Assembly (NCBI RefSeq): GCF_040958695.1
Contig: NZ_CP162599.1
Span: forward strand, 2,204,001 to 2,268,000
Length of the DNA: 64,000 nt
Origin: Ornithinibacillus sp. 4-3
Lineage (GTDB): Bacteria; Bacillota; Bacilli; Bacillales; Amphibacillaceae
Direction of reading: 5' to 3'
Below the pieces are notes generated by a model. It was not told the origin of the DNA, ran no database searches, and was given only the letters and a program-made list of their open reading frames with translations. Each line of letters opens with the position of its first letter. Positions within the stretch are counted from its first letter, which is position 1. Positions 16,570 through 25,422 of this stretch are shown one piece after another. A program made the position numbers and the translations under genes.

Positions 16570-16723
16570 TGTGTTACCCCCCTTAGTTCCATTAGTAGTT
16601 AATTTCGGTTTTTCACAAATGTAGCTGTACGCATTATTAAAAAGAAATTAATGCAAGTTTTAAAGAAACTACTTCACAATCCTTTAAGGAATGCTTTAAT
16701 TGCGCTCTTACTATCACCTAAAA

Positions 16724-16747
16724 ATTCAGTTACAATCGTAACTGAAT
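16724..16747. promoter_or_regulatory. Perfect palindrome upstream of sdhC
   Basis: ATTCAGTTAC-AATC-GTAACTGAAT: 10-bp arms, 4-base spacer. It lies 155 bases ahead of sdhC in the 16570-17041 gap. It may be a repressor site or an RNA hairpin in a long leader. I cannot name a regulator, and no convincing sdhC promoter was found. Confidence 0.5.
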
Positions 16748-16953
16748 CCTTACCTTATTTGATAGTGTAAAAAAGTACATTTTGTGACATATTTATTGTA
16801 CTTGTATCTACATGTATCGTCAAGGGTAGGACCTTTATTACTTTTCAGGATTTCATTATAGCCTTTAAATATGCGCCATATCCTTTTATTCCTTTTTCAT
16901 ATGACTCTAATCTCATTATAGCATTTATTAATTTTTATGCATTTTGGTTCTAC

Positions 16954-16982
16954 TTGCACAATATCTTGATTATATAGATAAT
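16954..16982 (+). promoter_or_regulatory. SigmaA-type promoter of yslB
   Basis: TTGCAC (16954-16959), 17 bases, GATAAT (16977-16982), 59 bases ahead of the yslB start. Confidence 0.55.
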
Positions 16983-17041
16983 GATACTAGCAATTATTTA
17001 AAGGTTATCTGTTTTATTTTTGTAGGAAAGGATGAACATCC

Positions 17042-17479
17042 ATGCCAAAAGGACCCGAAGTATTCCCTCCTTCCTTATTAGATGAATTGCATACATCAGG
17101 TGCGGGATACGATATACTTCGTTACATAAGCCTTCCAGAATTATTTGGTGATGAAGCAGACACTCTGCTATATTTTACTGGGAAAAATATAGCACGTAAG
17201 TTTGAAATACAGTCCATGCAAGATATCGGATTAATATTCGAAAAATTAGGTTGGGGAAAATTAGAACTTATTAAAGAGACAAAGCGTTCTATTACCTTTC
17301 ATTTGCTTGCTGACGCTGTAGCTTATCGATTACTAGCACCATTTCAAACAGAATTCCGTCTAGAAGCCGGATTTCTTGCGGAGGCAGTTCAACATGTAAT
17401 CGGTGTTGAATGTGAGTGTACAGAAGAAATTCACACTAAAATTCATCAAGTTGAATTTCAAGTGGTATTCACTAAATAG
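17042..17479 (+). CDS. yslB: YslB family protein (DUF2507)
   Basis: 145-residue cytosolic protein of the YslB/DUF2507 family, related to the 4-vinyl-reductase-like fold and of unknown role. Landmarks are PPSLLDELHTSGAGYDILRY at the N-terminus, YFTGKNIARKF, LGWGKLEL, and F.LEAGFLAEAVQHVIGVEC near the end. The ribosome site is AAAGGATG ahead of the ATG. The position beside sdhC is conserved in B. subtilis, though lysC, which lies next there, is absent here. It faces uvrC across a shared bidirectional terminator. Confidence 0.88.
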   Translation: MPKGPEVFPPSLLDELHTSGAGYDILRYISLPELFGDEADTLLYFTGKNIARKFEIQSMQDIGLIFEKLGWGKLELIKETKRSITFHLLADAVAYRLLAPFQTEFRLEAGFLAEAVQHVIGVECECTEEIHTKIHQVEFQVVFTK

Positions 17480-17486
17480 AAAGCAA

Positions 17487-17535
17487 AAAAATATCCACTG
17501 CTGAAAAAGCAAATATTTTCAGTAGTGGATATTTT
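17487..17535. terminator. Bidirectional terminator between yslB and uvrC
   Basis: AAATATCCACTGCTGAAAA and TTTTCAGTAGTGGATATTT form a long stem flanked by A and T runs, between two genes that converge. Confidence 0.88.
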
Positions 17536-17548
17536 ACATTCTACTCGC

Positions 17549-19327
17549 TTACTCTTTATTATTTAAATGATCCTGTATTCCCTCAGCTACCTTTCGCGGT
17601 ATGCCAAGCTTCGTTATTTCCTCAATCGATGCATTCTTTATATTTTCCATTGTTTGAAAATGGGTTAATAATAATTTTCTTCGCTTCTGCCCTACATTTG
17701 GAATAGAATCTAGCTCCGACTGAAACAAACCTTTTCCTCTTAGCTCTCTGTGGAATGTAATAGCAAATCGATGGACTTCTTCTTGAATACGCTGAACCAA
17801 ATAAAATTCCTGTGAACGTCTCTCTAATGGAACAACCTCTGGAGGATTGCCATATAAAATTTCGCTTGTCTTATGTTTATCATTCTTCACTAATCCACAT
17901 AAAGGAATATCAAGACCTAACTCATTTTCTAAAACATCTAATGCAGCGCTCATTTGCCCTTTACCACCATCCACAATGATTAAATCTGGTAATGGAAGAT
18001 TTTCTTTTAATACCCTCGTATAACGACGTCGGATAACTTCTCGCATTGTTTCATAATCATCTGGTCCTTCTACAGATTTAATTTTATATTTTCGATAACC
18101 TTTTTTATCTGGTCTTCCGTCTGTAAACACAACCATTGCAGAAACTGGATCTGTACCTTGCATATTAGAGTTGTCAAAAGCTTCGATATGATGCGGTGTT
18201 TCAATCTGTAAGATCTTACCTAACTGCTCTACTGCAACTATCGTTCTTTCTTCATCTCTTTCAATTAACGAAAACTTCTCTTTCAAGGCAATTTGGGCAT
18301 TTTCTACTGCTAAGTCAACAAGCTTTTTCTTTTGCCCACGATATGGTGTATAGACATGTGTATCTAGTAATTCAGCAATTAAATCAGTATCTGTACCAAC
18401 TGGAACAAGGATATGATTAGGTTTAATATGATTTTGGTGTAAATAAAAACGACCAATATAGCTAGTAAATGCTTCCTGTGCTTCTCCAAAAAACGGAAAT
18501 ACAGAAGCATCACTTTCAATAAGCTTTCCTTGGCGAACAAAGAAAACTTGAATACACATCCAACCTTTATCATAGCTAAAACCAAATATATCTCGGTCTA
18601 TTTTATCATTTAAAATTACTTTTTGTTTTTCCATTACAATTTCGATATGCTCAATTTGATCACGCAACTCCATTGCACGTTCAAAATCAAGCTGTTCACT
18701 AGCTACTAGCATTTTTTCCTTTAATTCTTTCTTTATTTCTTTATATCCACCTTGAAGGAATGATGATAGCTGCTGGACAATTTGCTTATAGGTTTCCTCA
18801 GATGGTGGAATTTTACTACATGCTAAGCATTGTCCCATCTGATGATATAAACAATATCTTCCTGGAGGATTATTGCATTTTCGTAATGGATAAAGGCGAT
18901 CTAATAATTTCTTTGTTTCCCTTGCAGCAAAAACATTAGGATACGGTCCAAAATACTTCCCCTTATCCTTCTTCACCTGTCGAGTGATCAATAAACGCGG
19001 ATGTCGCTCCGCAGTAATTTTTAAATAGGGATAAGATTTATCATCTTTTAAAAGTACGTTATATCTTGGATCATATTTTTTTATAAAATTCATTTCTAGT
19101 ATAAGTGCTTCTATTTCCGAATTTGTGACAACATAATCAAAACTAGTAATTTCCTGTACTAGTCTTTGTGTTTTTCTATCATTTGCGCCAGTAAAATAAG
19201 AGCGCACACGATTTTTTAAGTTTTTTGATTTACCAACATAAATCACTTGTTCATGTCTGTTTTTCATCAGATAGCATCCAGGTAGGGCTGGTAAAACGGC
19301 TAATTTTTCTTTAATTATTTGATTCAT
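17549..19327 (-). CDS. uvrC: Excinuclease ABC subunit C
   Basis: 592 residues. UvrC makes both incisions in nucleotide excision repair with UvrA and UvrB. Domains in order: GIY-YIG nuclease at the N-terminus (LPGCYLMKN...[15 protein letters not shown]), a Cys-rich stretch ([15 protein letters not shown]), UVR helix pair binding UvrB (about 200-235), RNase H-like second nuclease ([19 protein letters not shown]), and C-terminal helix-hairpin-helix repeats ([12 protein letters not shown]). The start is the ATG at 19325-19327 with GAGGGA 8 bases ahead; earlier in-frame codons have no ribosome site. Single gene, next to trxA as in B. subtilis. Confidence 0.96.
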   Translation of the reverse strand: MNQIIKEKLAVLPALPGCYLMKNRHEQVIYVGKSKNLKNRVRSYFTGANDRKTQRLVQEITSFDYVVTNSEIEALILEMNFIKKYDPRYNVLLKDDKSYPYLKITAERHPRLLITRQVKKDKGKYFGPYPNVFAARETKKLLDRLYPLRKCNNPPGRYCLYHQMGQCLACSKIPPSEETYKQIVQQLSSFLQGGYKEIKKELKEKMLVASEQLDFERAMELRDQIEHIEIVMEKQKVILNDKIDRDIFGFSYDKGWMCIQVFFVRQGKLIESDASVFPFFGEAQEAFTSYIGRFYLHQNHIKPNHILVPVGTDTDLIAELLDTHVYTPYRGQKKKLVDLAVENAQIALKEKFSLIERDEERTIVAVEQLGKILQIETPHHIEAFDNSNMQGTDPVSAMVVFTDGRPDKKGYRKYKIKSVEGPDDYETMREVIRRRYTRVLKENLPLPDLIIVDGGKGQMSAALDVLENELGLDIPLCGLVKNDKHKTSEILYGNPPEVVPLERRSQEFYLVQRIQEEVHRFAITFHRELRGKGLFQSELDSIPNVGQKRRKLLLTHFQTMENIKNASIEEITKLGIPRKVAEGIQDHLNNKE

Positions 19328-19387
19328 ACATATTCCCTCATCGTAATATATTAAGAAAATTCGGCTATTTATCATAAACATAAGAAT

Positions 19388-19423
19388 GAAGGGATTGCTG
19401 GAAATAATTCCGGCAATCCCTCT
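19388..19423 (-). terminator. Hairpin past trxA
   Basis: GAAGGGATTGCTGGAA and TTCCGGCAATCCCTC pair strongly 20 bases past the trxA stop; the T-run on the minus strand is broken (TTCATTCTT). Confidence 0.65.
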
Positions 19424-19443
19424 TTGTTCATTCCTATTTGCAA

Positions 19444-19758
19444 TTAAGCATGTTTGTTAATTAATTCAACTAATGCTTCTTTAGGTTGGAAGCCTACTAC
19501 TTGATCCACTACATTACCATCTTTAAAAAGTAATAAAGTAGGGATACTCATAACTCCAAATTTACCTGCTGTTTCTTGGTTCTCATCTACATCAAGCTTA
19601 ACGATTTGTACCTTGTCATTCATTTCACCATCTATTTCTTCAAGTACCGGTGCAATCATTTTACAAGGTCCACACCAAGGTGCCCAAAAATCAGCTAGTA
19701 CTAAACCTTCAGCAGTTTTTTCAGAAAAATTTGTATCTGTAACATCTAAAATAGCCAT
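19444..19758 (-). CDS. trxA: Thioredoxin
   Basis: 104-residue thioredoxin, a general cytosolic disulfide reductase fed by thioredoxin reductase. The active site is [11 protein letters not shown] (WCGPC at about 28-32), with the conserved cis-Pro in [11 protein letters not shown] and a C-terminal [13 protein letters not shown]. The start at 19758 has GGAGGAAG ahead of it; a 15-codon upstream extension has no ribosome site. It sits between etfA and uvrC, as in B. subtilis, with a 99-base gap from etfA that probably holds its own promoter. Confidence 0.96.
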   Translation of the reverse strand: MAILDVTDTNFSEKTAEGLVLADFWAPWCGPCKMIAPVLEEIDGEMNDKVQIVKLDVDENQETAGKFGVMSIPTLLLFKDGNVVDQVVGFQPKEALVELINKHA

Positions 19759-19857
19759 TTCATTTCTTCCTCCATTCATACTAAACTGAATTAAGTATAA
19801 CACCGATAGATTCTCTACGCTAATACTTTGCTTACATATTTTTGCAGATAAAAATGA

Positions 19858-20829
19858 TTAATTTAAGCTTTTAATTTCTTCAATTAGCAGTGGAATAATT
19901 TCGAATAAATCTCCTACAATTCCATAATCTGCAATCTTGAAAATATTAGCTTCTGGATCACTGTTAATAGCCACAATTACTTTGGAGTTAGACATTCCAG
20001 CTAAGTGCTGAATCGCACCAGAAATACCTACTGCTATATATAAATCAGGTGTTACTACTTTACCAGTTTGCCCAATTTGTAGGGAATAATCACAGTAATC
20101 TGCGTCACACGCTCCACGTGATGCACCTACTGCTCCTCCTAGTACATCTGCTAATTCATATAGCGGTTGAAAGCCTTCTGCGCTCTTCACACCTCGACCA
20201 CCTGCAATAACTACTTTTGCTTCAGACATATCTACTCCATCACCAGATTTACGAATGATTTCTTTAATAACTGTTCGTAGTGTTGAAATATCTACTGCTT
20301 TTTCTTCAATAGATCCAGAAAGTGATTCATCTTTTGCTAAAGCCGAAATATTATTTGGGCGGATAGTCGCAAATATAATTCCATCTTTAATAATTTTCTT
20401 TTCAAATGCTTTACCAGAGTAAATTGGTCGAGTGAATACAATTTGATCGCCATCTTCTTCAATATCAACAGCATCAGATACTAATCCACAATCTAATCTA
20501 CTTGCTATCTTGGGTGTTAAATCTTTCCCAATCGCTGTATGCCCCATTAAAATTGCGTCTGGTGACTCATCCTCAATAACAGCAAGCACTGCTTGTCCAT
20601 AACCTTCAGATGTATATTCTTTTAAATTATCATGGGCTACAGTAACAACTTTATTAGCACCATGATAAATCATTTCTTGGGCTTGGCTTTCTAAACTACC
20701 AGTACCGCAAAGTACACCTACTACTTCACTTCCTGAATCTATTTTCTTCGCTGCCGCGATTGCTTCAAAAGTTACATTTCTTAATTCTCCGTCTTTTGCT
20801 TCACCAATAACTAGCACTTTTTGACTCAT
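19858..20829 (-). CDS. etfA: Electron transfer flavoprotein alpha subunit
   Basis: 323 residues. With EtfB forms the FAD heterodimer that takes electrons from acyl-CoA dehydrogenases in beta-oxidation and hands them to the quinone pool. The C-terminal FAD domain is clear: VVIAGGRGVKSAEGFQPLYE, GGAVGASRGACDADYC, QIGQTGKVVTPDLYIAVGIS, GAIQHLAGM, and INSDPEANIFKIADYGIVGD. Follows etfB by 27 bases and is the last gene of the enoyl-CoA hydratase-etfB-etfA unit. The ribosome site is GAAGGGAG. trxA comes next, probably independently. Confidence 0.95.
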   Translation of the reverse strand: MSQKVLVIGEAKDGELRNVTFEAIAAAKKIDSGSEVVGVLCGTGSLESQAQEMIYHGANKVVTVAHDNLKEYTSEGYGQAVLAVIEDESPDAILMGHTAIGKDLTPKIASRLDCGLVSDAVDIEEDGDQIVFTRPIYSGKAFEKKIIKDGIIFATIRPNNISALAKDESLSGSIEEKAVDISTLRTVIKEIIRKSGDGVDMSEAKVVIAGGRGVKSAEGFQPLYELADVLGGAVGASRGACDADYCDYSLQIGQTGKVVTPDLYIAVGISGAIQHLAGMSNSKVIVAINSDPEANIFKIADYGIVGDLFEIIPLLIEEIKSLN

Positions 20830-20856
20830 GTTCTTTCTCCCTTCTTCAAGTAACGA

Positions 20857-21630
20857 TTACAATACTTTCGCTTCGTTTTTTAGTAAAGATACAAGCTCTT
20901 TCACTTTTTCTTCGGTTGTTCCTTCTAATACACGTCCTGCTTCTTTTTGAGCAGGTAAGAAAATATCAACTGTCTCTGTTTTTGCTTCAACATCATCTTC
21001 ATCAAGGTCTAAATCATCAATTTCAAGCTCTTCAAGAGGCTTCTTCTTCGCTTTCATAATTCCTGGAAGAGAAGGATATCTAGGCTCATTTAAACCTTGT
21101 TGGCATGTAACTAGAAGTGGAAGGGATGTTTCAATTTTTTCGATGTCACCTTCAACATCTTTTTCAATTTGCACGTCAGTTCCATCAATTTTTAAATCAA
21201 CAATTGTTGTTACATAAGCGATATCTAATAATTCAGCTAGACGTGGTCCAACTTGCCCACTTGCCTCATCAATCGCAACATTACCTGCTAAAATTAAATC
21301 TGCTTCATTCTCTTCAAAGAATGCATGTAGGATTTTAGCTGTAGTATATTGGTCGCCATCTTCTAAATCATCTTCTGTATTAATAAGCACAGCTTTATCT
21401 GCGCCCATTGCTAATGCTGTGCGCAGTTGCTTTTCGCTATCCTCATCACCTATTGTCACAACAGTAACTTCTCCACCATGCTCATCTCGTTGAGCAATTG
21501 CTTCTTCTACTGCATATTCATCATATGGGTTAATGATGAATTCCGCACCATCATCATCAATTTCACCATTTTGTACAACAATCTTGTCTTCGGTGTCAAA
21601 AGTTCTTTTTAATAGCACGTAAATATCCAT
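20857..21630 (-). CDS. etfB: Electron transfer flavoprotein beta subunit
   Basis: 257 residues. Binds AMP and pairs with EtfA. Landmarks: MDIYVLLKRTFDTEDKI at the N-terminus, INPYDEYAVEEAIAQRDEHG, VVTIGDEDSEKQLRTALAMG, LAGNVAIDEASGQVGPRLAE, and the recognition-loop-like NEPRYPSLPGIMKAKKKPLE. The ribosome site AAGGAGG precedes the ATG. 19 bases separate it from the enoyl-CoA hydratase gene upstream, so all three are likely one fatty-acid degradation operon. Confidence 0.95.
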   Translation of the reverse strand: MDIYVLLKRTFDTEDKIVVQNGEIDDDGAEFIINPYDEYAVEEAIAQRDEHGGEVTVVTIGDEDSEKQLRTALAMGADKAVLINTEDDLEDGDQYTTAKILHAFFEENEADLILAGNVAIDEASGQVGPRLAELLDIAYVTTIVDLKIDGTDVQIEKDVEGDIEKIETSLPLLVTCQQGLNEPRYPSLPGIMKAKKKPLEELEIDDLDLDEDDVEAKTETVDIFLPAQKEAGRVLEGTTEEKVKELVSLLKNEAKVL

Positions 21631-21649
21631 TTCATTTTCCTCCTTCGGT

Positions 21650-22423
21650 TTACTTGTCTTGGAAGTTAGGCTTTCTTTTTTCTAAAAATGCTTGGACGCC
21701 TTCTTTAGCATCCTCTGTACCAAAAACTTCTCCAAATGCTTTCGCTTCCGCTAAAGAGCCTTGTTCGAACTGGCTTGTTTTTGCGAAAGGGATTAATTCC
21801 ATTACTTTATGAATGCTTGACATACTTTTTTCAGCAACTTTTGTCGCAAGCTTCATCGTTTCTTCTTCTAATTTATCTTCAGACACAGCTTTATTAGCAA
21901 GTCCTAATTGTACGGCTTCTTTTCCAGAGATAAATGTTCCAGTTAAAATCATTTCATAAGCTTTTGCTACACCTACATATTGAGGTAATCTCTGTGTACC
22001 AGCAAAGCCAGGAATGATTCCTAAATTTAACTCTGGTAGCCCTAGCTTCGCGTCTTCTGTCACAATACGAATATGACAGGCCATTGCTAGTTCTAATCCA
22101 CCGCCCAAAGCTGCACCATGAATGACTGCAATAATTGGGATGGAAAAATACTCCATTCGCTTCAATAACTTTTGCCCTTTTTCTGCTAACGCTTGATATG
22201 CTTCAGCATGGTCGAGTTCCGTGAATTCCTTAATATCTGCACCTGCAGAAAAGAATTTTCCTTCACCTTTAATGATAATTACTTTCGCAGTATTATCTTT
22301 TTCTAACTCGTCCAGCTTCTCCGCAACGGCTTCTATTAGTTTGCTTGATAGAGCGTTTGCCGGAGGGCTATTTAATGTTAAAGTAGCAATTTGATCCTTT
22401 ATTTCAGATTTTATCATTCCCAT
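21650..22423 (-). CDS. fadB: Enoyl-CoA hydratase
   Basis: 257-residue crotonase-family protein. It hydrates trans-2-enoyl-CoA in beta-oxidation. Seen: SPPANALSSKLIEAV, the CoA oxyanion-hole segment KFFSAGADIKEF, GAALGGGLELAMACHIR, and the catalytic Glu region PELNLGIIPGFAGTQRL. Orthologous to B. subtilis FadB by sequence and by the position before etfBA. The start at 22423 has AGGAGGATGAA directly ahead. Unlike in B. subtilis, no lcfA or fadR precede it. A small palindrome at 22465 may be a remnant FadR-type site. Confidence 0.92.
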   Translation of the reverse strand: MGMIKSEIKDQIATLTLNSPPANALSSKLIEAVAEKLDELEKDNTAKVIIIKGEGKFFSAGADIKEFTELDHAEAYQALAEKGQKLLKRMEYFSIPIIAVIHGAALGGGLELAMACHIRIVTEDAKLGLPELNLGIIPGFAGTQRLPQYVGVAKAYEMILTGTFISGKEAVQLGLANKAVSEDKLEEETMKLATKVAEKSMSSIHKVMELIPFAKTSQFEQGSLAEAKAFGEVFGTEDAKEGVQAFLEKRKPNFQDK

Positions 22424-22464
22424 TTCATCCTCCTCTAGAATACCATAACAGCTTCTTTTGTACG

Positions 22465-22475
22465 AATGATTCATT
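22465..22475. promoter_or_regulatory. AATGATTCATT palindrome ahead of fadB
   Basis: An 11-bp perfect palindrome 41 bases ahead of the fadB ATG. It recalls the TGAATGA/TCATTCA halves of FadR boxes in Bacillus but lacks their usual spacer, so identity is doubtful. Confidence 0.25.
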
Positions 22476-22600
22476 TCGTTGATTGTTATGTATTTTCAGA
22501 AAATATAATCGATATGTAAATATCAATATATTTATTTTATCTTATCATAGAAAGCTAGAAAAGCAGGTGTTTTTCTGCAATCCAATTTCCAGAACGAAAA

Positions 22601-22731
22601 GCGCAGAGCGCCCGCTTAAAAACGTAGAGATTGGAGCGGCACAACCGAGATAAAGGAAACACGGTGAGGTAACGAACCGATGTTGACTTATTGTAGGGTG
22701 TGACGTGAAATCTCTTAGTTTTTGGCGCTCG
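22601..22731. repeat. Imperfect palindromic intergenic repeat (GAGCGCC type)
   Basis: Left arm GAGCGCCCGCTTAAAAAC followed by GTAGAGATT; right arm AAATCTCTTAGTTTTTGGCGCTCG. The arms pair over about 24 bases around an 80-base centre. The pattern 'aaaagcgcagagcgcc ... ggcgctcggagctagac' resembles intergenic repeats seen many times in Bacillaceae genomes. It lies between the fad/etf operon and mutS2, in a 466-base gap. No credible gene within. Confidence 0.65.
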
Positions 22732-22800
22732 GAGCTAGACAACGCTATCTCTGAATAAGCATTAGTTTGCGTAAATTATATATACTTTCTTACTCCATAA

Positions 22801-22840
22801 CAAAAACAATATGAGCGAATGTTCATCCACTCATATTGTA
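22801..22840 (-). terminator. Terminator of the mutS2 unit
   Basis: ACAATATGAG and CTCATATTGT pair perfectly; on the minus strand TTTTTG follows. Placed past the small ORF at 22891, it suggests mutS2 and that ORF share a transcript. Confidence 0.75.
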
Positions 22841-22890
22841 TGTAACTAGCCTATACATGTCAATGCTTAGTCATCTGTTTCTAAGCCTTT

Positions 22891-22986
22891 TTACATGCTG
22901 AACCAATAAATTCCGCCTACGATGATAAAGCCTATTGCAACAATGATTAAAATTTTTGCTAATCTATCTAGTAGCAATAATAGCAT
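22891..22986 (-). CDS. Tiny single-span membrane protein after mutS2
   Basis: 31 codons: MLLLLLDRLAKILIIVAIGF followed by IIVGGIYWFSM. One strongly hydrophobic helix with a basic-acidic head (DRLAK). GGAG abuts the ATG, so translation more likely starts at the TTG of codon 4 (22977), 9 bases on. It lies 23 bases past mutS2 and before a good terminator, so it is co-transcribed. Similar short membrane proteins are common and often missed in bacilli. I cannot name a function. Confidence 0.5.
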   Translation of the reverse strand: MLLLLLDRLAKILIIVAIGFIIVGGIYWFSM

Positions 22987-23009
22987 CTCCTTTTTCTTCC
23001 TTTGTCTAT

Positions 23010-25367
23010 TTAAAACTCAATAACAGTGACTCCTGAGCCGCCCTCTTCTGCAGAACCATCGCGATAAGACGTAATGCGTGAATGTTTTTTCGCAAACTGC
23101 TGAACTCCTTTACGTAAGGCGCCGGTTCCTTTTCCATGGATAATAGAAACTTTAGCGTAATTTGCTAATATAGCATCATCAATATACTTTTCTAGCTGTA
23201 ATAATGCATCTTCATAGCGCTCTCCACGAAGATCTAGTTCTGGACGAACATGTGCACTTAATCCTCTCACTACACTAACTGGCTTTTGTTCAACCGTTTT
23301 TTTCTTTTTCAATCTTTTTAAATTTTTACGAGGAACTTTTAAACGTAATGCTCCAACAGATACAAAATATTCTTCCTTATTAACCTGCTCTATCACTGTT
23401 CCTGATTGATTCAATGTTAATAGTTGAACATCATCGCCAGGTTCTAATTCATTATTTGCTGCTTCACTAGACTCTTCGGGATCTTCTTGATTAGCTCCAG
23501 ATAATTTTAATTTTGCATCCTCTAGCGATTTTCTAGCGTCAATCCATTCATGCTCTTTAAAAGTAACATCTGCTTCCATTGCTTTTATTTTTTCAACAAT
23601 TGCAGTTGCTTCTTCTAATGCATGTTGAACTGCTTTTTCAGCCTTTTCTTCTGCACGCTTATAGAGCTTTTCACGAGTAGCATTAAGTTTCTCCCATTCT
23701 GCTTCTAATTCAGCACGGAGTTTTTCGCTTTCTAATAATACTTGATGTGCTTCTTCATATTCATTTGCAGCTTGAATTTGAGATTTTTCTAAGGAAGCAA
23801 TCATATTTTCTACATTTTTAGAATCAATACCAACTAAGTCTCTTGCTTGGTTAATAATTCTCTCTTCTAAACCGAGTCGTTTAGATATTTCAAACGCATT
23901 ACTTCTTCCAGGCACACCAATTAATAATCGATAGGTTGGTTTTAATGTTTCGACATCAAATTCTACAGAAGCATTCACCACATTTTCGCGATTATAACCA
24001 TACGCTTTTAACTCAGGATAATGCGTTGTTGCGATAACACGAGCACCACGTGAAATAACTTCATCCAAAATAGCCATCGCAAGTGCCGCCCCTTCTCCTG
24101 GATCTGTACCTGCACCTAATTCATCAAATAAAACTAAAGTTTGATAGTCTACCTGCTCTAAGATACGAACAATATTCGTCATATGAGATGAAAAAGTACT
24201 CAAGCTTTGTTCAATAGATTGTTCATCACCAATATCCGCAAACACATTTGTAAATACTGCAACTTCACATCCATCTAATGCAGGAACTTGTAAACCTGAT
24301 TGTGCCATTAACGTAATCAGCCCAACCATTTTTAAAACAACGGTCTTTCCACCAGTGTTAGGTCCTGTAATTAAAATCGAGGTAAAGCTTTCGCCAATTT
24401 CTACATCATTTGCTACAACCTCATCAGTAGGAAGTAAAGGATGACGTGCTTGTTTTAACTTAATGATTCCATCTTCATTCAGCTTCGGCATTGAGCCTCG
24501 CATGGTATAACCTAATTTTGCACGAGCAAAAATAAAATCTATTTCGGCTAATCGTTCTACATTTTGATAGAGTTCTTCATTATGTTCAGCAATTACTTCA
24601 GTCAGCTTGCTTAAAATCTTCTGAACCTCTTGTTTTTCCTTTGCTTTTTCTGTTTGCAGCTGATTATTTAAATCAACAATGGCTTTTGGTTCCATAAACA
24701 ATGTTTGACCAGATGCAGATTGATCATGAACTACTCCACCAAAAGCACCACGACTCTCCTGTTTTACTGGTAAAACATAACGTCCATTTCGAATGGTGAT
24801 AATTGCATCAGATAATAAACTACTCTTTGTTCGAATAAATTGATCCATTCGCTCTCGAATTCGATTCTCAAATGTACGAATTGATGAACGAATATGACGC
24901 AATGCATCGCTTGCACCATCTAGCACTTCACTATTGTCATCAATGCACATTTTTATTTGTTGTTCTAATGAACGTAAAGGAGTAATCTGTTCTGCTAATT
25001 GTTGTAATATCGGAAGCTTTTCTTCTAGTTCCTCTTCTTTCTCTTCTTCTAAAAATCGCTTTACATTTCTTCCACCATAAATTGTATTCGCCACATCTAG
25101 ACATTCAGAAGGATTTAATATTCCACCAATCACACTTCGTTTTACGTGTGCTCGAATATCACGAATTCCTCCAAGTGGAATAACTTTATTTAGGCGGAGA
25201 AGCTGCATTGCTTCATCTGTTTCCATTTGTAATTGTTGAACTTCAGTTAATGTTATAGCCGGCTTTAGTTCTTCAACCAATGATTTTCCAAATGATGTTT
25301 CCGTATGTGTCTTCAATTGCTCAATAATTTTATTATATTCAAGCACACGAAGCATTCGATCATTCAT
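23010..25367 (-). CDS. mutS2: MutS2 ATPase/endonuclease with Smr domain
   Basis: 785 residues. MutS2 is a DNA- and ribosome-associated ATPase that, in different bacteria, limits recombination or rescues collided ribosomes. Domains: MutS-like lever/core (about 1-300), ATPase with Walker A GPNTGGKT (about 332-339) and Walker [13 protein letters not shown], a long coiled coil (about 510-620), a KOW-like segment ([17 protein letters not shown]), and a C-terminal Smr nuclease domain with [12 protein letters not shown] and HGKGTGALR. All motifs are intact and length is normal. The ribosome site is AAAGGAG. It follows polX by 55 bases. Confidence 0.95.
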   Translation of the reverse strand: MNDRMLRVLEYNKIIEQLKTHTETSFGKSLVEELKPAITLTEVQQLQMETDEAMQLLRLNKVIPLGGIRDIRAHVKRSVIGGILNPSECLDVANTIYGGRNVKRFLEEEKEEELEEKLPILQQLAEQITPLRSLEQQIKMCIDDNSEVLDGASDALRHIRSSIRTFENRIRERMDQFIRTKSSLLSDAIITIRNGRYVLPVKQESRGAFGGVVHDQSASGQTLFMEPKAIVDLNNQLQTEKAKEKQEVQKILSKLTEVIAEHNEELYQNVERLAEIDFIFARAKLGYTMRGSMPKLNEDGIIKLKQARHPLLPTDEVVANDVEIGESFTSILITGPNTGGKTVVLKMVGLITLMAQSGLQVPALDGCEVAVFTNVFADIGDEQSIEQSLSTFSSHMTNIVRILEQVDYQTLVLFDELGAGTDPGEGAALAMAILDEVISRGARVIATTHYPELKAYGYNRENVVNASVEFDVETLKPTYRLLIGVPGRSNAFEISKRLGLEERIINQARDLVGIDSKNVENMIASLEKSQIQAANEYEEAHQVLLESEKLRAELEAEWEKLNATREKLYKRAEEKAEKAVQHALEEATAIVEKIKAMEADVTFKEHEWIDARKSLEDAKLKLSGANQEDPEESSEAANNELEPGDDVQLLTLNQSGTVIEQVNKEEYFVSVGALRLKVPRKNLKRLKKKKTVEQKPVSVVRGLSAHVRPELDLRGERYEDALLQLEKYIDDAILANYAKVSIIHGKGTGALRKGVQQFAKKHSRITSYRDGSAEEGGSGVTVIEF

Positions 25368-25422
25368 TATGCATAATACTCCTTTTATTCCTCTTTATTT
25401 TCATTCAAAGTAATGATATAGC

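Noticed and set aside
22545..22742. 65-codon minus-strand frame
   Set aside because: It lies within the palindromic repeat and has no start signal.
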